Of a DNA stretch of 64,000 nucleotides, positions 17,542 to 26,484 are shown piece by piece; positions within the stretch are counted from its first letter, which is position 1, and each line of letters opens with the position of its first letter. Position numbers and translations under genes: made by a program. The DNA is from Flavobacterium sp. HBTb2-11-1. GTDB lineage: Bacteria; Bacteroidota; Bacteroidia; Flavobacteriales; Flavobacteriaceae. The stretch spans positions 1-64,000 of the forward strand of contig NZ_WUMO01000003.1 in the NCBI RefSeq assembly GCF_009826975.1, in the 5' to 3' direction. Under the pieces are notes generated by a model. It was not told where the DNA came from. It saw nothing but the letters and a program-made list of their open reading frames with translations, and made no database searches.

Positions 17542-18579
17542 AATAGAATTTCTATCAATAAAATTAAAAGGAACTTTTACCTGTGCTTTTTCTTTGTTCA
17601 GAATCATTCTCGCCGCTGTTTCTCCCATAATATTGAAATCGGTAGACATAACGGTAATACCCAATAATTCTTTTAGCGGAGTGTCGTTATAAGAAATGAC
17701 GCCAATCTCTTTTCCCAAAACAAATTCTTCATCACGAATCTGCTTCATTAAATTCACTAGATCAGACTCTTCAATGGTGATAAATAAATCTCCTTTTTTA
17801 AGAATCATATCATCATAAACCTCACTTAGAATTTCAAAATTAATTTCATGTTCCACACAGAATTTTCTAAATCCGTGTAAAATTCGTCTAGGATAAGGGT
17901 AAACAGCTTTATCCGGGTATACTAGAATTAATCGTTTATATTTTGCAATTTTAGAAAGACCTTCTTTTAAGGCATTATAAATATCATTTTCAAAATCCTG
18001 ATAAATCTTAATGACATCGTCACCCGTTCCTAATTTAATGTTATCTAAAATAACCAGTTTTTCTTGCGGAATTTTTTTGATGGCGCTTACCACATCATCA
18101 GTAAAACTTAAATGCCTTAATTCGTCTGTCTTAAAGTGCGTTGTAATGACATAATAATCGTAAGCTCCTTCAAACTTATCTAAGATATTCAAAAATAAAG
18201 TTTCGTCGCAGTGGTAAATTTGAAGATCAACATGAGCGTTGGCTCCTAGAGTATCAATGAATGAACTATAGGTTTTCATTTTATAAGAACTCAATTTGTT
18301 GGTCAAAAACAAAATATTGACTTTAGATTCTAATTTTGTTCGGGTAATATAATAGCCTTTTCCTCTAATCGAAGAAATGATTTTTCTTTCTTTTAAAATG
18401 TTATAAGCTTTCTCAACAGTATCACGAGACATATAAAACTCTTCGCTGAAACTATTTATAGAAGGAATTTTTTGATTGATTTTTAAATTTCCGTTAGCGA
18501 TGTTCTGAAGAATAGAGTCTACAATCTGCTTGTATTTAGGAACTCGAGAATCTTCATCTATTTTAATAAGTTTAATCAT
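17539..18579 (-). CDS. GntR-family regulator with sugar-binding domain, probable rhamnose regulator
   Basis: A start at 18579 gives 346 residues and begins MIKLIKIDEDSRVPKYKQIV. ATGs at 18612 and 18585 would add 11 or 2 residues without a recognisable domain. The N-terminal ~75 residues are a GntR winged helix (QIVDSILQNIANGNLKINQK, FYMSRDTVEKAYNILKERK and GKGYYI). The rest resembles a LacI/periplasmic sugar-binding fold (VNILFLTNKLSSYKMKTYSS; GVISYNDTPLKELLGITVMS). It diverges from the rhamnose operon across a ~385-base gap, so it is probably the repressor of those genes. No operator could be recognised with confidence. Confidence 0.82.
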   Translation of the reverse strand: MIKLIKIDEDSRVPKYKQIVDSILQNIANGNLKINQKIPSINSFSEEFYMSRDTVEKAYNILKERKIISSIRGKGYYITRTKLESKVNILFLTNKLSSYKMKTYSSFIDTLGANAHVDLQIYHCDETLFLNILDKFEGAYDYYVITTHFKTDELRHLSFTDDVVSAIKKIPQEKLVILDNIKLGTGDDVIKIYQDFENDIYNALKEGLSKIAKYKRLILVYPDKAVYPYPRRILHGFRKFCVEHEINFEILSEVYDDMILKKGDLFITIEESDLVNLMKQIRDEEFVLGKEIGVISYNDTPLKELLGITVMSTDFNIMGETAARMILNKEKAQVKVPFNFIDRNSI

Positions 18580-18964
18580 GTTCATTTTGAGGAAATCTGT
18601 CTCGTATTTCAACGTGACTCTTTTTAATTCTAAATAATTTAAAAAAATCTCTTCTATAAAAAGAATCTGTTAAGCAGAATCATTTTTATAATGAAAAAGA
18701 GAAATTGACAAGGCTTGTAATCTTTTTTTTATGATTTCTGAATTTTAACCCAAATGAAGAATTAATAATTACGAAATCGATTGCTAAAATAGCCATTTTA
18801 AATTTATTTACCCAATAATTGCAAGCCCTTATTTCTAATAATCTTTAGTTTTAACAAAAAATATGAAATCCGTAAAGGATAGTACAGGACAGTTTTCTTT
18901 TTGACATTCTCTTATTTTACAAAACCAAATACTAACAAACCTAACCTAAACCAAAAACAATAAT
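18580..18964. other. Regulatory gap between the GntR gene and the rhamnose operon
   Basis: An A/T-rich region of 385 bases, likely holding both promoters and the operator. The last ~30 bases before rhaT are A/C-rich, with AACCTAACCT at 18938-18947. The same decamer lies upstream of the SusE/F-like gene (33289-33298). No clear -33/-7 pair or palindromic operator was found by eye. Confidence 0.4.
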
Positions 18965-20014
18965 ATGGAATCATTATTAGGAATCATTTTTCATTCTATC
19001 GGAGGATTTTCTTCGGGTAGTTTTTATATGCCTTTTAAAAAAGTGAAAGATTGGGCTTGGGAAAGCTATTGGCTTGTGGGCGGATTTTTCTCTTGGCTGA
19101 TTGTTCCGCCAATTGCAGCTTACTTAACGATTCCAAATTTTACTGAAATTATTGCAGCAGCTTCTCCATCAATAAAAACTTTCACTTTTACAATGGGTTT
19201 AATCTGGGGAATAGGCGGTTTAACTTATGGTTTGGGCGTTCGCTACTTAGGAATGTCTTTAGGAAACTCCATTACTTTAGGATTTTGTTCTGCATTTGGA
19301 GCTTTAGTTCCGTCAATTTATTATGATATCGTTCCGACTGAAGGCAAAATATCATTCTCTCATATGCTTTCTAATTCTGGCGGACAGCTGGTTTTAATAG
19401 GAGTTGTAGTGTATCTGATTGGAATTGCAATCTCAGGAAAAGCAGGAATGCTGAAAGAGAAGGATTTTGCCACTGGCCATGAAGATAAGGACAAAGACTT
19501 CAATTTAGTAAAAGGTCTTATTGTAGCCGTGATTTCAGGAATTTTAAGCTCATTCTTCAATTATGGAATTGAGGCTGGAAAATCAATGGCAGAACATGCT
19601 GTAATAAATGGCGCTAATCCGTTATTTCAAAATAACGTGACTTATGTTGTGCTGCTTTGGGGAGGACTTACAACCAACTTTATCTGGTGTCTTTATTTGA
19701 ATTTTAAAAACAAATCAATTAAAAATTATACCGACAAATCTACTCCAATAACAAAAAACGTTTTGTTTTCTGCTCTTGCTGGAACCATGTGGTTTTTACA
19801 GTTTTTCTTTTACGGAATGGGAGAAAGCAAACTTGGAAATGGTGCCAGTTCATGGATTCTTCATATGGCAACCATCATTTTAACGGCAAATTTTTGGGGA
19901 TTTTATTTGAAAGAATGGAAAGGAGTTTCTAAAAAAACATTAAGAACTTTTTTCTGGGGAATTGGGCTTATTATGCTTGCAATCGTTTTGGTAGGAATTG
20001 GTAACTCATTATAA
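18965..20014 (+). CDS. rhaT: L-rhamnose/proton symporter
   Basis: This 349-residue integral membrane protein has about ten hydrophobic segments. Its opening GIIFHSIGGFSSGSFYMPFK is typical of RhaT, and it also shows WGIGGLTYGLGVRYLGMSLG. Proteins of this family import L-rhamnose across the inner membrane with protons. The gene is 26 bases upstream of the aldolase/dehydrogenase gene and diverges from a GntR-type regulator, so it starts the rhamnose operon. Length is usual for the family. Confidence 0.92.
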   Translation: MESLLGIIFHSIGGFSSGSFYMPFKKVKDWAWESYWLVGGFFSWLIVPPIAAYLTIPNFTEIIAAASPSIKTFTFTMGLIWGIGGLTYGLGVRYLGMSLGNSITLGFCSAFGALVPSIYYDIVPTEGKISFSHMLSNSGGQLVLIGVVVYLIGIAISGKAGMLKEKDFATGHEDKDKDFNLVKGLIVAVISGILSSFFNYGIEAGKSMAEHAVINGANPLFQNNVTYVVLLWGGLTTNFIWCLYLNFKNKSIKNYTDKSTPITKNVLFSALAGTMWFLQFFFYGMGESKLGNGASSWILHMATIILTANFWGFYLKEWKGVSKKTLRTFFWGIGLIMLAIVLVGIGNSL

Positions 20015-20040
20015 ATACAAGAAATAATTTAAAATACTAT

Positions 20041-22185
20041 ATGTCGAATACAAACACAATTAATAATATGAATTTTAAGCATGTAAGCTACCTTTGGGAT
20101 GAGGCTAAGGCAGCAGCATTAGCAGGTGATGAAGTAGCGCTTTTTATTTATCGTTCTAACTTGCTAGGGGCTGATTTAAGATTGACCAACTATGGTGGTG
20201 GAAACACTTCTGTAAAAATTACAGACAAAGATCCTCTTACAGGAGAATCTTCTGAAGTAATGTGGATTAAAGGTTCTGGCGGTGATATTGGAACGTTGAC
20301 AAAATCAGGTTGTGCGGCTTTGTATTTGGACAGACTTCGTAATCTTGAAAATGTTTACAGAGGTATTGAGTTTGAAGATGAAATGGTAGAATTATTTAAC
20401 CACTGTATTTTCGATTTAGCCTCAAAAGCGCCTTCAATCGATACGCCTTTACATGGTTTTCTTCCATTCAAACATATCGATCACTTACATCCAGACGCGG
20501 CAATTGCAATCGCTGCTGCAAAAGATGGAAAGAAAATCACAGAAGAATTATTCAACGGAGAAATTGGCTGGGTTGGATGGCAGCGTCCAGGATTTGATCT
20601 TGGACTTCAGTTGAGAGCTTGTTTAGAAGAAGCAGAAAAAAAAGGTAAAAAACTACGCGGCATCATGTTAGGTTCTCATGGTTTATTTACTTGGGGAGAC
20701 ACCGCGTTTGATAGTTATATCAATACGCTGGAAGTAATCGAGAAATGCGCTTCTTACTTAGAAGATAATTATGGAAAAACGCGTCCAGTTTTTGGAGGAA
20801 AGAAAATTGACAGTCTTCCAGAGGCAGATCGTAAATTGAAAGCAGCAAAAGTAGCTCCGATTTTAAGAGGTTTCTGTTCATCAGAGCGCCAAATGATTGG
20901 TCATTATACAGACGATGCAAGAGTTTTAGAATTCATTAATTCTAATGATCTTTCAAAATTAGCTCCATTAGGAACTTCTTGTCCAGATCACTTCTTGAGA
21001 ACTAAAATAAGTCCTTTGGTTTTAGAATTAGATCCAAACGAAGATTTATCTGATGTTGATGCCATTAAAGCAAAATTAACTCCAGCTTTTGAAGCATATC
21101 GTGCAATGTACAAAGACTATTACAATGCATGTAAAAAATCAAACTCGCCAGCAATGCGTGACCCAAACCCTGTTGTGATTTTATATCCTGGAGTGGGAAT
21201 GTTCACTTTTGCTAAAGATAAAACAATGGCGCGTTTAGCATCTGAATATTATATCAATGCCGTAAATGTAATGAAAGGCGCAGAAGCAGTTTCAGAATAT
21301 ACTTCTTTACCGCATCAAGAAGCTTTTGATATTGAATATTGGTTATTGGAAGAAGCAAAATTACAGCGTATGCCAAAACCAAAAGCATTATCTGGAAGAG
21401 TAGCTCTTATCACTGGTTCTGCGGGCGGAATTGGTAAAGCTATCGCTAAAAAATTCGCTCAAGAAGGAGCTTGCGTGGTAATTAACGATATCAATGAAGA
21501 GCGTTTGGAAGGTGCTTCTGCAGAGTTTGTAAAAGCATTCGGAAAAGATGCAGTTTCTAGCACTTTATTGAATGTTACGGACGAAGTAAGCACAGAAAAA
21601 GCATTGGACGAAGCTTGTTTAGCTTTTGGAGGTGTTGATATTGTGGTGAATAATGCTGGAATCAGTATTTCTAAATCTATCGCAGAACATACTCTTGAAG
21701 AGTGGGATAGATTATACGATATTTTGGTTAAAGGACAATTTATTGTTTCAAAAGCCGGAATCGAAGTAATGCGCAAACAAGGTTTTGGAGGTGATATCGT
21801 AAATATCGTTTCTAAAAATGCTGTTGTGGCTGGTCCGAACAATCCTGGTTATGGTTCAGCAAAAGCGGCTCAAGCGCACTTAACACGTTTAATGGCTGCA
21901 GAACTTGGAGCTGACAAAATTCGTGTGAATACAGTAAATCCTGATGCTGTAATTTCAGATTCAAACATTTGGTCTGGAGGATGGGCAGAAGGTCGTGCAA
22001 AAGCATACGGAATTACAGTTGAAGAACTTCCGGCTTACTATGCAAAACGTACGTTATTAAATGAAATCATATTGCCTGATGATATTGCAAATGCTTGTTT
22101 CGCTTTTGTTGGAGGTTTCCTAAATAAATCTACAGGAAACGCCTTAAACGTAGACGGCGGCGTTGCAATGGGCTTTTATAGATAA
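20041..22185 (+). CDS. rhaEW: Bifunctional rhamnulose-1-phosphate aldolase / short-chain dehydrogenase
   Basis: The 714-residue protein is a fusion. The N-terminal ~400 residues form a class-II aldolase/adducin domain, with NYGGGNTSVK, HGFLPFKHIDHLHPDA (metal-binding His) and LGSHGLFTWG. The C-terminal ~270 residues form a short-chain dehydrogenase with the nucleotide motif TGSAGGIGKAIAKKF, NNAGIS, and catalytic Ser/Tyr/Lys in NIVSKNAVV and GYGSAKAAQ. Members of the RhaEW group cleave L-rhamnulose-1-phosphate to DHAP and L-lactaldehyde, and the fused domain oxidises L-lactaldehyde to L-lactate. Its place between a rhamnose symporter and rhamnose isomerase supports this call. A strong terminator follows. 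Confidence 0.9.
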   Translation: MSNTNTINNMNFKHVSYLWDEAKAAALAGDEVALFIYRSNLLGADLRLTNYGGGNTSVKITDKDPLTGESSEVMWIKGSGGDIGTLTKSGCAALYLDRLRNLENVYRGIEFEDEMVELFNHCIFDLASKAPSIDTPLHGFLPFKHIDHLHPDAAIAIAAAKDGKKITEELFNGEIGWVGWQRPGFDLGLQLRACLEEAEKKGKKLRGIMLGSHGLFTWGDTAFDSYINTLEVIEKCASYLEDNYGKTRPVFGGKKIDSLPEADRKLKAAKVAPILRGFCSSERQMIGHYTDDARVLEFINSNDLSKLAPLGTSCPDHFLRTKISPLVLELDPNEDLSDVDAIKAKLTPAFEAYRAMYKDYYNACKKSNSPAMRDPNPVVILYPGVGMFTFAKDKTMARLASEYYINAVNVMKGAEAVSEYTSLPHQEAFDIEYWLLEEAKLQRMPKPKALSGRVALITGSAGGIGKAIAKKFAQEGACVVINDINEERLEGASAEFVKAFGKDAVSSTLLNVTDEVSTEKALDEACLAFGGVDIVVNNAGISISKSIAEHTLEEWDRLYDILVKGQFIVSKAGIEVMRKQGFGGDIVNIVSKNAVVAGPNNPGYGSAKAAQAHLTRLMAAELGADKIRVNTVNPDAVISDSNIWSGGWAEGRAKAYGITVEELPAYYAKRTLLNEIILPDDIANACFAFVGGFLNKSTGNALNVDGGVAMGFYR

Positions 22186-22238
22186 AGATTGTTTAGGTTT
22201 TTATATAAGTTTGTTTAAGCAAAAGTGGTTTTTTGTGG

Positions 22239-22275
22239 TCTAGCGTTCGAATTCTTTCGAACGTTAGATTTTTTT
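22239..22275 (+). terminator. Intrinsic terminator after the aldolase/dehydrogenase gene
   Basis: A 13-bp stem (22239-22251 / 22256-22268, one G-U pair) with core TAGCGTTCGAA is followed by seven T. It probably splits rhaT-rhaEW from the downstream isomerase gene or allows only partial read-through. Confidence 0.85.
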
Positions 22276-22371
22276 AGCATATAACAATTCGCTTTAACAA
22301 ACAAAACTTAACAAAAAAGTGAAGTTAAACAAGAGTTCAGCAATTATGGCATATTAAACGCAGATGGCGCA

Positions 22372-22562
22372 GATTCGCTATCGCGAAAACGCGGAAAAAT
22401 GCGGATTTTTTATTTCACGCAGATTTAGACTGATTTAAGCAGATCTAAGAGATTTTTAATTTGAGATGATTAAAGAAAAGATCTGCGTTCTCTGCTAGAA
22501 TCTTTTTAAATCTGCGTGAAACAAAAAATCTGTGTCAATCAGCGTCTTCGCGATAGCGAATC
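22372..22562. repeat. Large palindromic 'GCAGAT' intergenic repeat
   Basis: Two arms of about 56 bases (22372-22427 and 22507-22562) form an imperfect inverted repeat. The outer ends GATTCGCTATCGCGAA and TTCGCGATAGCGAATC are exact complements, as are CACGCAGATTTA/TAAATCTGCGTG further in. The central ~80 bases also contain complementary GCAGATCT/AGATCTGC. No protein is encoded. A related but different element lies at 54704-54819. Confidence 0.88.
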
Positions 22563-22661
22563 CATAAAATCCGTGTCCGAAATTTCGGCACTACGTGTTA
22601 AAAAAATATACTAAACGTATAAAATTTATATATTGTAAACTCTATAAAAAGATAAATAACT

Positions 22662-23936
22662 ATGTTAATCTCATCAAACCACATCGATTCTCATAACGGG
22701 GATTTTATTAAAAAACACGAAAATAAGCTAATTTTTACGGCATCAGAAATAAATGATACAGAAGCGATTATTCAAAAATTAATCGATTTTCAAATTGCAA
22801 TTCCATCTTGGGCCTTAGGAACTGGAGGAACACGTTTTGGACGTTTCGCTGGTGGTGGAGAGCCTCGTTCATTAGAAGAGAAAATTGAAGATGTTGGTTT
22901 GCTTCATAAACTTAACAGTGCCTCTGGCGCAATTTCACTTCACATTCCGTGGGATATTCCAACAAATTATAATGAAATAAAAACATTAGCGGCACAGCAC
23001 GGATTGAAATTTGATGCGATGAATTCGAACACATTTCAAGATCAAGCAAACGCTGAGCATACTTATAAATACGGTTCTTTGCAAAACGTAAATAAAGCAG
23101 TTCGCAAACAGGCAATTGCTCACAATATAGAAGTAATTAAACACGGAATCGAATTAGGATCTGAATCTTTAACAGTTTGGCTGGCAGACGGTTCTAATTT
23201 TCCAGGACAATTAAATTTTAGAAAAGCGTATCAAAATACATTAGAAAGTTTAGAGGAAATCTACGATGCATTACCTTCAAATTGGAAATTATTCTTAGAA
23301 TACAAATGTGCTGAACCTAACTTTTATTCAACAACTGTTGCAGATTGGGGACAATCTTATTCGTATGTGAAAAAATTAGGAGACAAAGCGCAGACTTTGG
23401 TAGACTTAGGACATCATTTACCAAATGCCAATATCGAGCAGATTGTTTCTTTATTATTGATGGAAAACAAATTAGGAGGTTTCCATTTTAATGATTCAAA
23501 ATATGGAGACGACGATTTAACAGCAGGCGCATTAAAACCATATCAATTATTCTTGATTTTTAATGAATTGGTAGAAGGAATGGACGCAAGAGGAATGAAT
23601 CATGCTAAAGATTTAGGCTGGATGATTGATGCTTCTCACAATATCAAAGATCCATTAGAAGATTTATTGCAATCTGTTGAAGCCATTATGATTGCTTACG
23701 CACAAGCACTTTCTGTTGATAGAAAAGCATTAGAACAAGCTCAAGAAGAAAATGACGTGGTAAAAGCGCAGGAAATTCTTCAGAATGCTTTCCGTACAGA
23801 TGTTCGCGCATTAGTTGCTGAAGCTCGTCTTCGTTCTGGCGCGGCATTAAATCCAGTAGCATTATATCGTTCGCTTCAAGTTAGAGAAAATCTAATTGAC
23901 GAAAGAGGTTTAAAAACAGTGGCAACAGGATTGTAA
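22662..23936 (+). CDS. rhaI: L-rhamnose isomerase, Pseudomonas RhaI type
   Basis: The 424-residue TIM-barrel sugar isomerase converts L-rhamnose to L-rhamnulose. It resembles the RhaI-type isomerases rather than E. coli RhaA. Visible metal and substrate segments include SLHIPWDIPTNY, EYKCAEPNFYSTTVADWGQS, DLGHHLPNANIE and GGFHFNDSKYGDDDL. These supply the Glu, Asp and His ligands expected for Mn or related metals. It lies between the aldolase/dehydrogenase and kinase genes. The gap upstream holds a terminator and a long palindrome, so it may have its own promoter. Confidence 0.9.
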   Translation: MLISSNHIDSHNGDFIKKHENKLIFTASEINDTEAIIQKLIDFQIAIPSWALGTGGTRFGRFAGGGEPRSLEEKIEDVGLLHKLNSASGAISLHIPWDIPTNYNEIKTLAAQHGLKFDAMNSNTFQDQANAEHTYKYGSLQNVNKAVRKQAIAHNIEVIKHGIELGSESLTVWLADGSNFPGQLNFRKAYQNTLESLEEIYDALPSNWKLFLEYKCAEPNFYSTTVADWGQSYSYVKKLGDKAQTLVDLGHHLPNANIEQIVSLLLMENKLGGFHFNDSKYGDDDLTAGALKPYQLFLIFNELVEGMDARGMNHAKDLGWMIDASHNIKDPLEDLLQSVEAIMIAYAQALSVDRKALEQAQEENDVVKAQEILQNAFRTDVRALVAEARLRSGAALNPVALYRSLQVRENLIDERGLKTVATGL

Positions 23937-24104
23937 TTATGAGTTATAAGTTATGAGTTATGAGTTAAAAGTTTTAAGTTGATAAACTATTTTTGTTTGT
24001 GTTGTTTTTGATGTAAAATAAATTCACTAAGCAATATAATATTAAGTTTTTCAACAAAAAGCATAACCCATAACTCATAACCCATAACTCAAAACTCATA
24101 ACTA
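23937..24104. repeat. TTATGAGTTA-type palindromic intergenic repeat
   Basis: The left side is a run of TTATGAGTTATAAGTTATGA words; the right side is the complementary set CATAACTCATAACCCATAAC. The element fills the gap between the isomerase and kinase genes and starts directly behind the isomerase stop codon. Its arms pair into a long imperfect hairpin with a ~70-base loop. Confidence 0.82.
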
Positions 24105-24110
24105 AAAAAA

Positions 24111-25472
24111 ATGAATGTAGTTGCGATTTTTGATATTGGCAAAACAAACAAAAAGGTTTTTTTATTTAACGAAAATTATAAAATTGTCTGGGAGAAATCG
24201 GTTAATCTTGATGAGACCACAGATGAAGATGGTTTTCCTTGCGAAGATATCGAATTACTGAAAAACTGGATTTTAGATCGATTATCTGAAATAAAAGAGC
24301 TGACAGATTATGTTTTAAAAGCCATCAATTTCAGCACTTACGGAGCCAGTTTTGTTTATATAGACAAAAACGGAAAAGTTTTAACTCCTCTGTATAATTA
24401 TCTGAAAGATTATCCAGAGGATTTAAAATCTGATTTTTATAAAAAATACAAAGAAGAAAAAAAGTTTGCTGTAAAAACAGCTTCGCCAGTTTTAGGCAGT
24501 TTAAATTCGGGAATGCAGATTTACCGATTAAAAGAAGAAAAGCCAGAAATCTTCGAAAAAGTGAAATACTGCCTGCATCTGCCGCAGTTTTTAAGTTTTC
24601 TTTTAACGAATGAAGCATACGCCGATATTACAAGTATTGGCTGTCATACTAATTTATGGAATTTCAAAAAAATGAAATATCATAAATGGCTGAAAGAAGA
24701 AGGCATTTTAGATAAAATTCCGCCGATACATTATGGTAAAGACGTTATCAAGAATGCTGATAATCTTGCCATTGGAGTTGGGCTTCACGATAGTTCATCA
24801 GCGATTATTCCGTACACAATCAATTTTACAGAACCTTTCGTTTTATTGTCAACAGGAACTTGGAGTATTTCTCTAAATCCTTTCAATACTAAACCGTTAA
24901 CTTTTGACGAATTACAAAACGATTGCCTTTGCTATATGCAATACACAAACAAGCCAGTAAAAGCGGCGCGTTTGTTTGCAGGAAACGAACATGAAGTGCA
25001 AACCAAACGTTTGGCAAAGCATTTTAATGTTCCAGTTGATACATACAAAGAAGTTTATTTTGATAAGAAAATTGTAGCCAATTTAAGAGCTCTTAATTAT
25101 CAGATTATCTATCCTAAAAAATACGATTTTGATATTCTAAAAGAATGTCCTTTTCAAAAAAGAGAGCTTTCATATTACAAAGATTACGAAACAGCCTATC
25201 ATCAATTGATGCTGGATTTGGTAGAACAACAAGTTTTTTCTACCAATTTGGTAATTCATAACAGTCCGGTAAAAAAGATTTTTGTGGATGGCGGTTTCAG
25301 TAAAAATTCGATTTACATGAATTTATTGGCAGAAGCTTTTCCAGATGTTGAGGTTTATGCGGCTTCGATGGCACAGGCAAGTGCATTGGGAGCAGCATTG
25401 GCCATTCATCAAAACTGGAATCCAAAACCAATTCAGAACGATTTAATTGACTTGAAATTCTATAAACATTAG
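24111..25472 (+). CDS. FGGY-family carbohydrate kinase, probable rhamnulokinase
   Basis: The 453-residue kinase opens with AIFDIGKTNKKVFLFNENY, the phosphate-1 motif of the FGGY/actin-like ATPase fold. It also has STGTWSISLNPF (phosphate-2) and FVDGGFSKNSIYMNLL (adenosine region). It would phosphorylate L-rhamnulose to the 1-phosphate, using the product of the neighbouring isomerase for the upstream aldolase. The call to rhamnulokinase is from context, since FGGY kinases differ in sugar specificity. It starts 7 bases after the palindromic repeat. Confidence 0.85.
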   Translation: MNVVAIFDIGKTNKKVFLFNENYKIVWEKSVNLDETTDEDGFPCEDIELLKNWILDRLSEIKELTDYVLKAINFSTYGASFVYIDKNGKVLTPLYNYLKDYPEDLKSDFYKKYKEEKKFAVKTASPVLGSLNSGMQIYRLKEEKPEIFEKVKYCLHLPQFLSFLLTNEAYADITSIGCHTNLWNFKKMKYHKWLKEEGILDKIPPIHYGKDVIKNADNLAIGVGLHDSSSAIIPYTINFTEPFVLLSTGTWSISLNPFNTKPLTFDELQNDCLCYMQYTNKPVKAARLFAGNEHEVQTKRLAKHFNVPVDTYKEVYFDKKIVANLRALNYQIIYPKKYDFDILKECPFQKRELSYYKDYETAYHQLMLDLVEQQVFSTNLVIHNSPVKKIFVDGGFSKNSIYMNLLAEAFPDVEVYAASMAQASALGAALAIHQNWNPKPIQNDLIDLKFYKH

Positions 25473-25565
25473 GTTAAAACGGTCTGTATGTTGTAAATTT
25501 GCTGAGAAACGTATTTTTTACATTTACAGTACACGCCTAATGAACAACACACTAAATACTACAAT

Positions 25566-26306
25566 ATGAAAATTGGACTTTTTATACCTTGTTATGTCGA
25601 CCAATTTTACCCAAAAGTAGGAATTGCAACCTACGAATTACTCCAAAAATTAGGTTGTGATGTCGAATTTCCGATGGGACAAACCTGCTGCGGACAGCCA
25701 ATGGCCAATAGCGGTTACGCACATTTGACAAAAGGATGCGATGCCAATTTTATTGCCAATTTTTCTGGATTTGATTACATAGTCTGTCCTTCTGGAAGTT
25801 GTGTTTTGCATGTGAAAGACCATTTGCATGATGAAAAACAAGAAGAGAAAGCGACAGCAATTCGAAATACAGTTTACGAACTTACCGAATTTATTACCGA
25901 CGTTTTAAAAATCGATCATATTGACGGAAGATTTCCTTATAAAGTAGGAATGCACGTAAGCTGTCACGGTCAACGCGGATTAAAGCTTTCGCAAATGTCT
26001 GAATTAAACGCACCATTTTTCTCTAAACCAGAACAATTATTACACAGTATAAAAGACCTTGATTTGGTTGCTCTAACCAGAAAAGATGAATGCTGTGGTT
26101 TTGGAGGAACTTTCTGTGTGACTGAAGAAGCCGTTTCGGTAAAAATGGGGCAAGATCGTATTAAAGATCACGAAAGTCATGATGTGGATTATATTACAGG
26201 TGGAGATATGTCTTGCCTAATGCACTTGGACGGAATTCTAAAAAGGCAGAAAAGCAGAATTAAAACCATTCACATTGCTGAAATATTAAATTCACTCGAA
26301 AATTAA
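25566..26306 (+). CDS. lutA: L-lactate utilization (Fe-S) protein LutA
   Basis: The 246-residue protein carries two CCG-type cysteine-rich domains, MGQTCCGQPMANSG near residues 36-50 and KDECCGFGGTFCV near 178-190. This is the LutA/LldE family. With LutB and LutC it forms a non-flavin L-lactate dehydrogenase complex that oxidises L-lactate to pyruvate. Both partner genes follow on the same strand. Placement after a rhamnose pathway that yields L-lactate from L-lactaldehyde gives an internal reason for this context. Confidence 0.92.
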   Translation: MKIGLFIPCYVDQFYPKVGIATYELLQKLGCDVEFPMGQTCCGQPMANSGYAHLTKGCDANFIANFSGFDYIVCPSGSCVLHVKDHLHDEKQEEKATAIRNTVYELTEFITDVLKIDHIDGRFPYKVGMHVSCHGQRGLKLSQMSELNAPFFSKPEQLLHSIKDLDLVALTRKDECCGFGGTFCVTEEAVSVKMGQDRIKDHESHDVDYITGGDMSCLMHLDGILKRQKSRIKTIHIAEILNSLEN

Positions 26307-26313
26307 TTTTTTC

Positions 26314-26467
26314 TACCATTAAGAAATTAAGTTCATAAAGCTTGGTTAAATATTTCTTAGTAAAAAAATAAGAGATTTAAGAGATTTTAAAAAACTTAAT
26401 TTTCTTTTAATCATAAAGAAATTAAGTTCATAAAGTTTAGCTTAATTTATTTAATATCTTAATGGTA
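26314..26467. repeat. Palindromic repeat between lutA and lutB
   Basis: Outer ends TACCATTAAG (26314-26323) and CTTAATGGTA (26458-26467) are exact complements. Inside, the word AAGAAATTAAGTTCATAAAG occurs twice as a direct repeat (about 26321-26340 and 26416-26435). The element fills the lutA-lutB gap with no gene. Confidence 0.8.
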
Positions 26468-26484
26468 AAAACAACTTTTATAAG

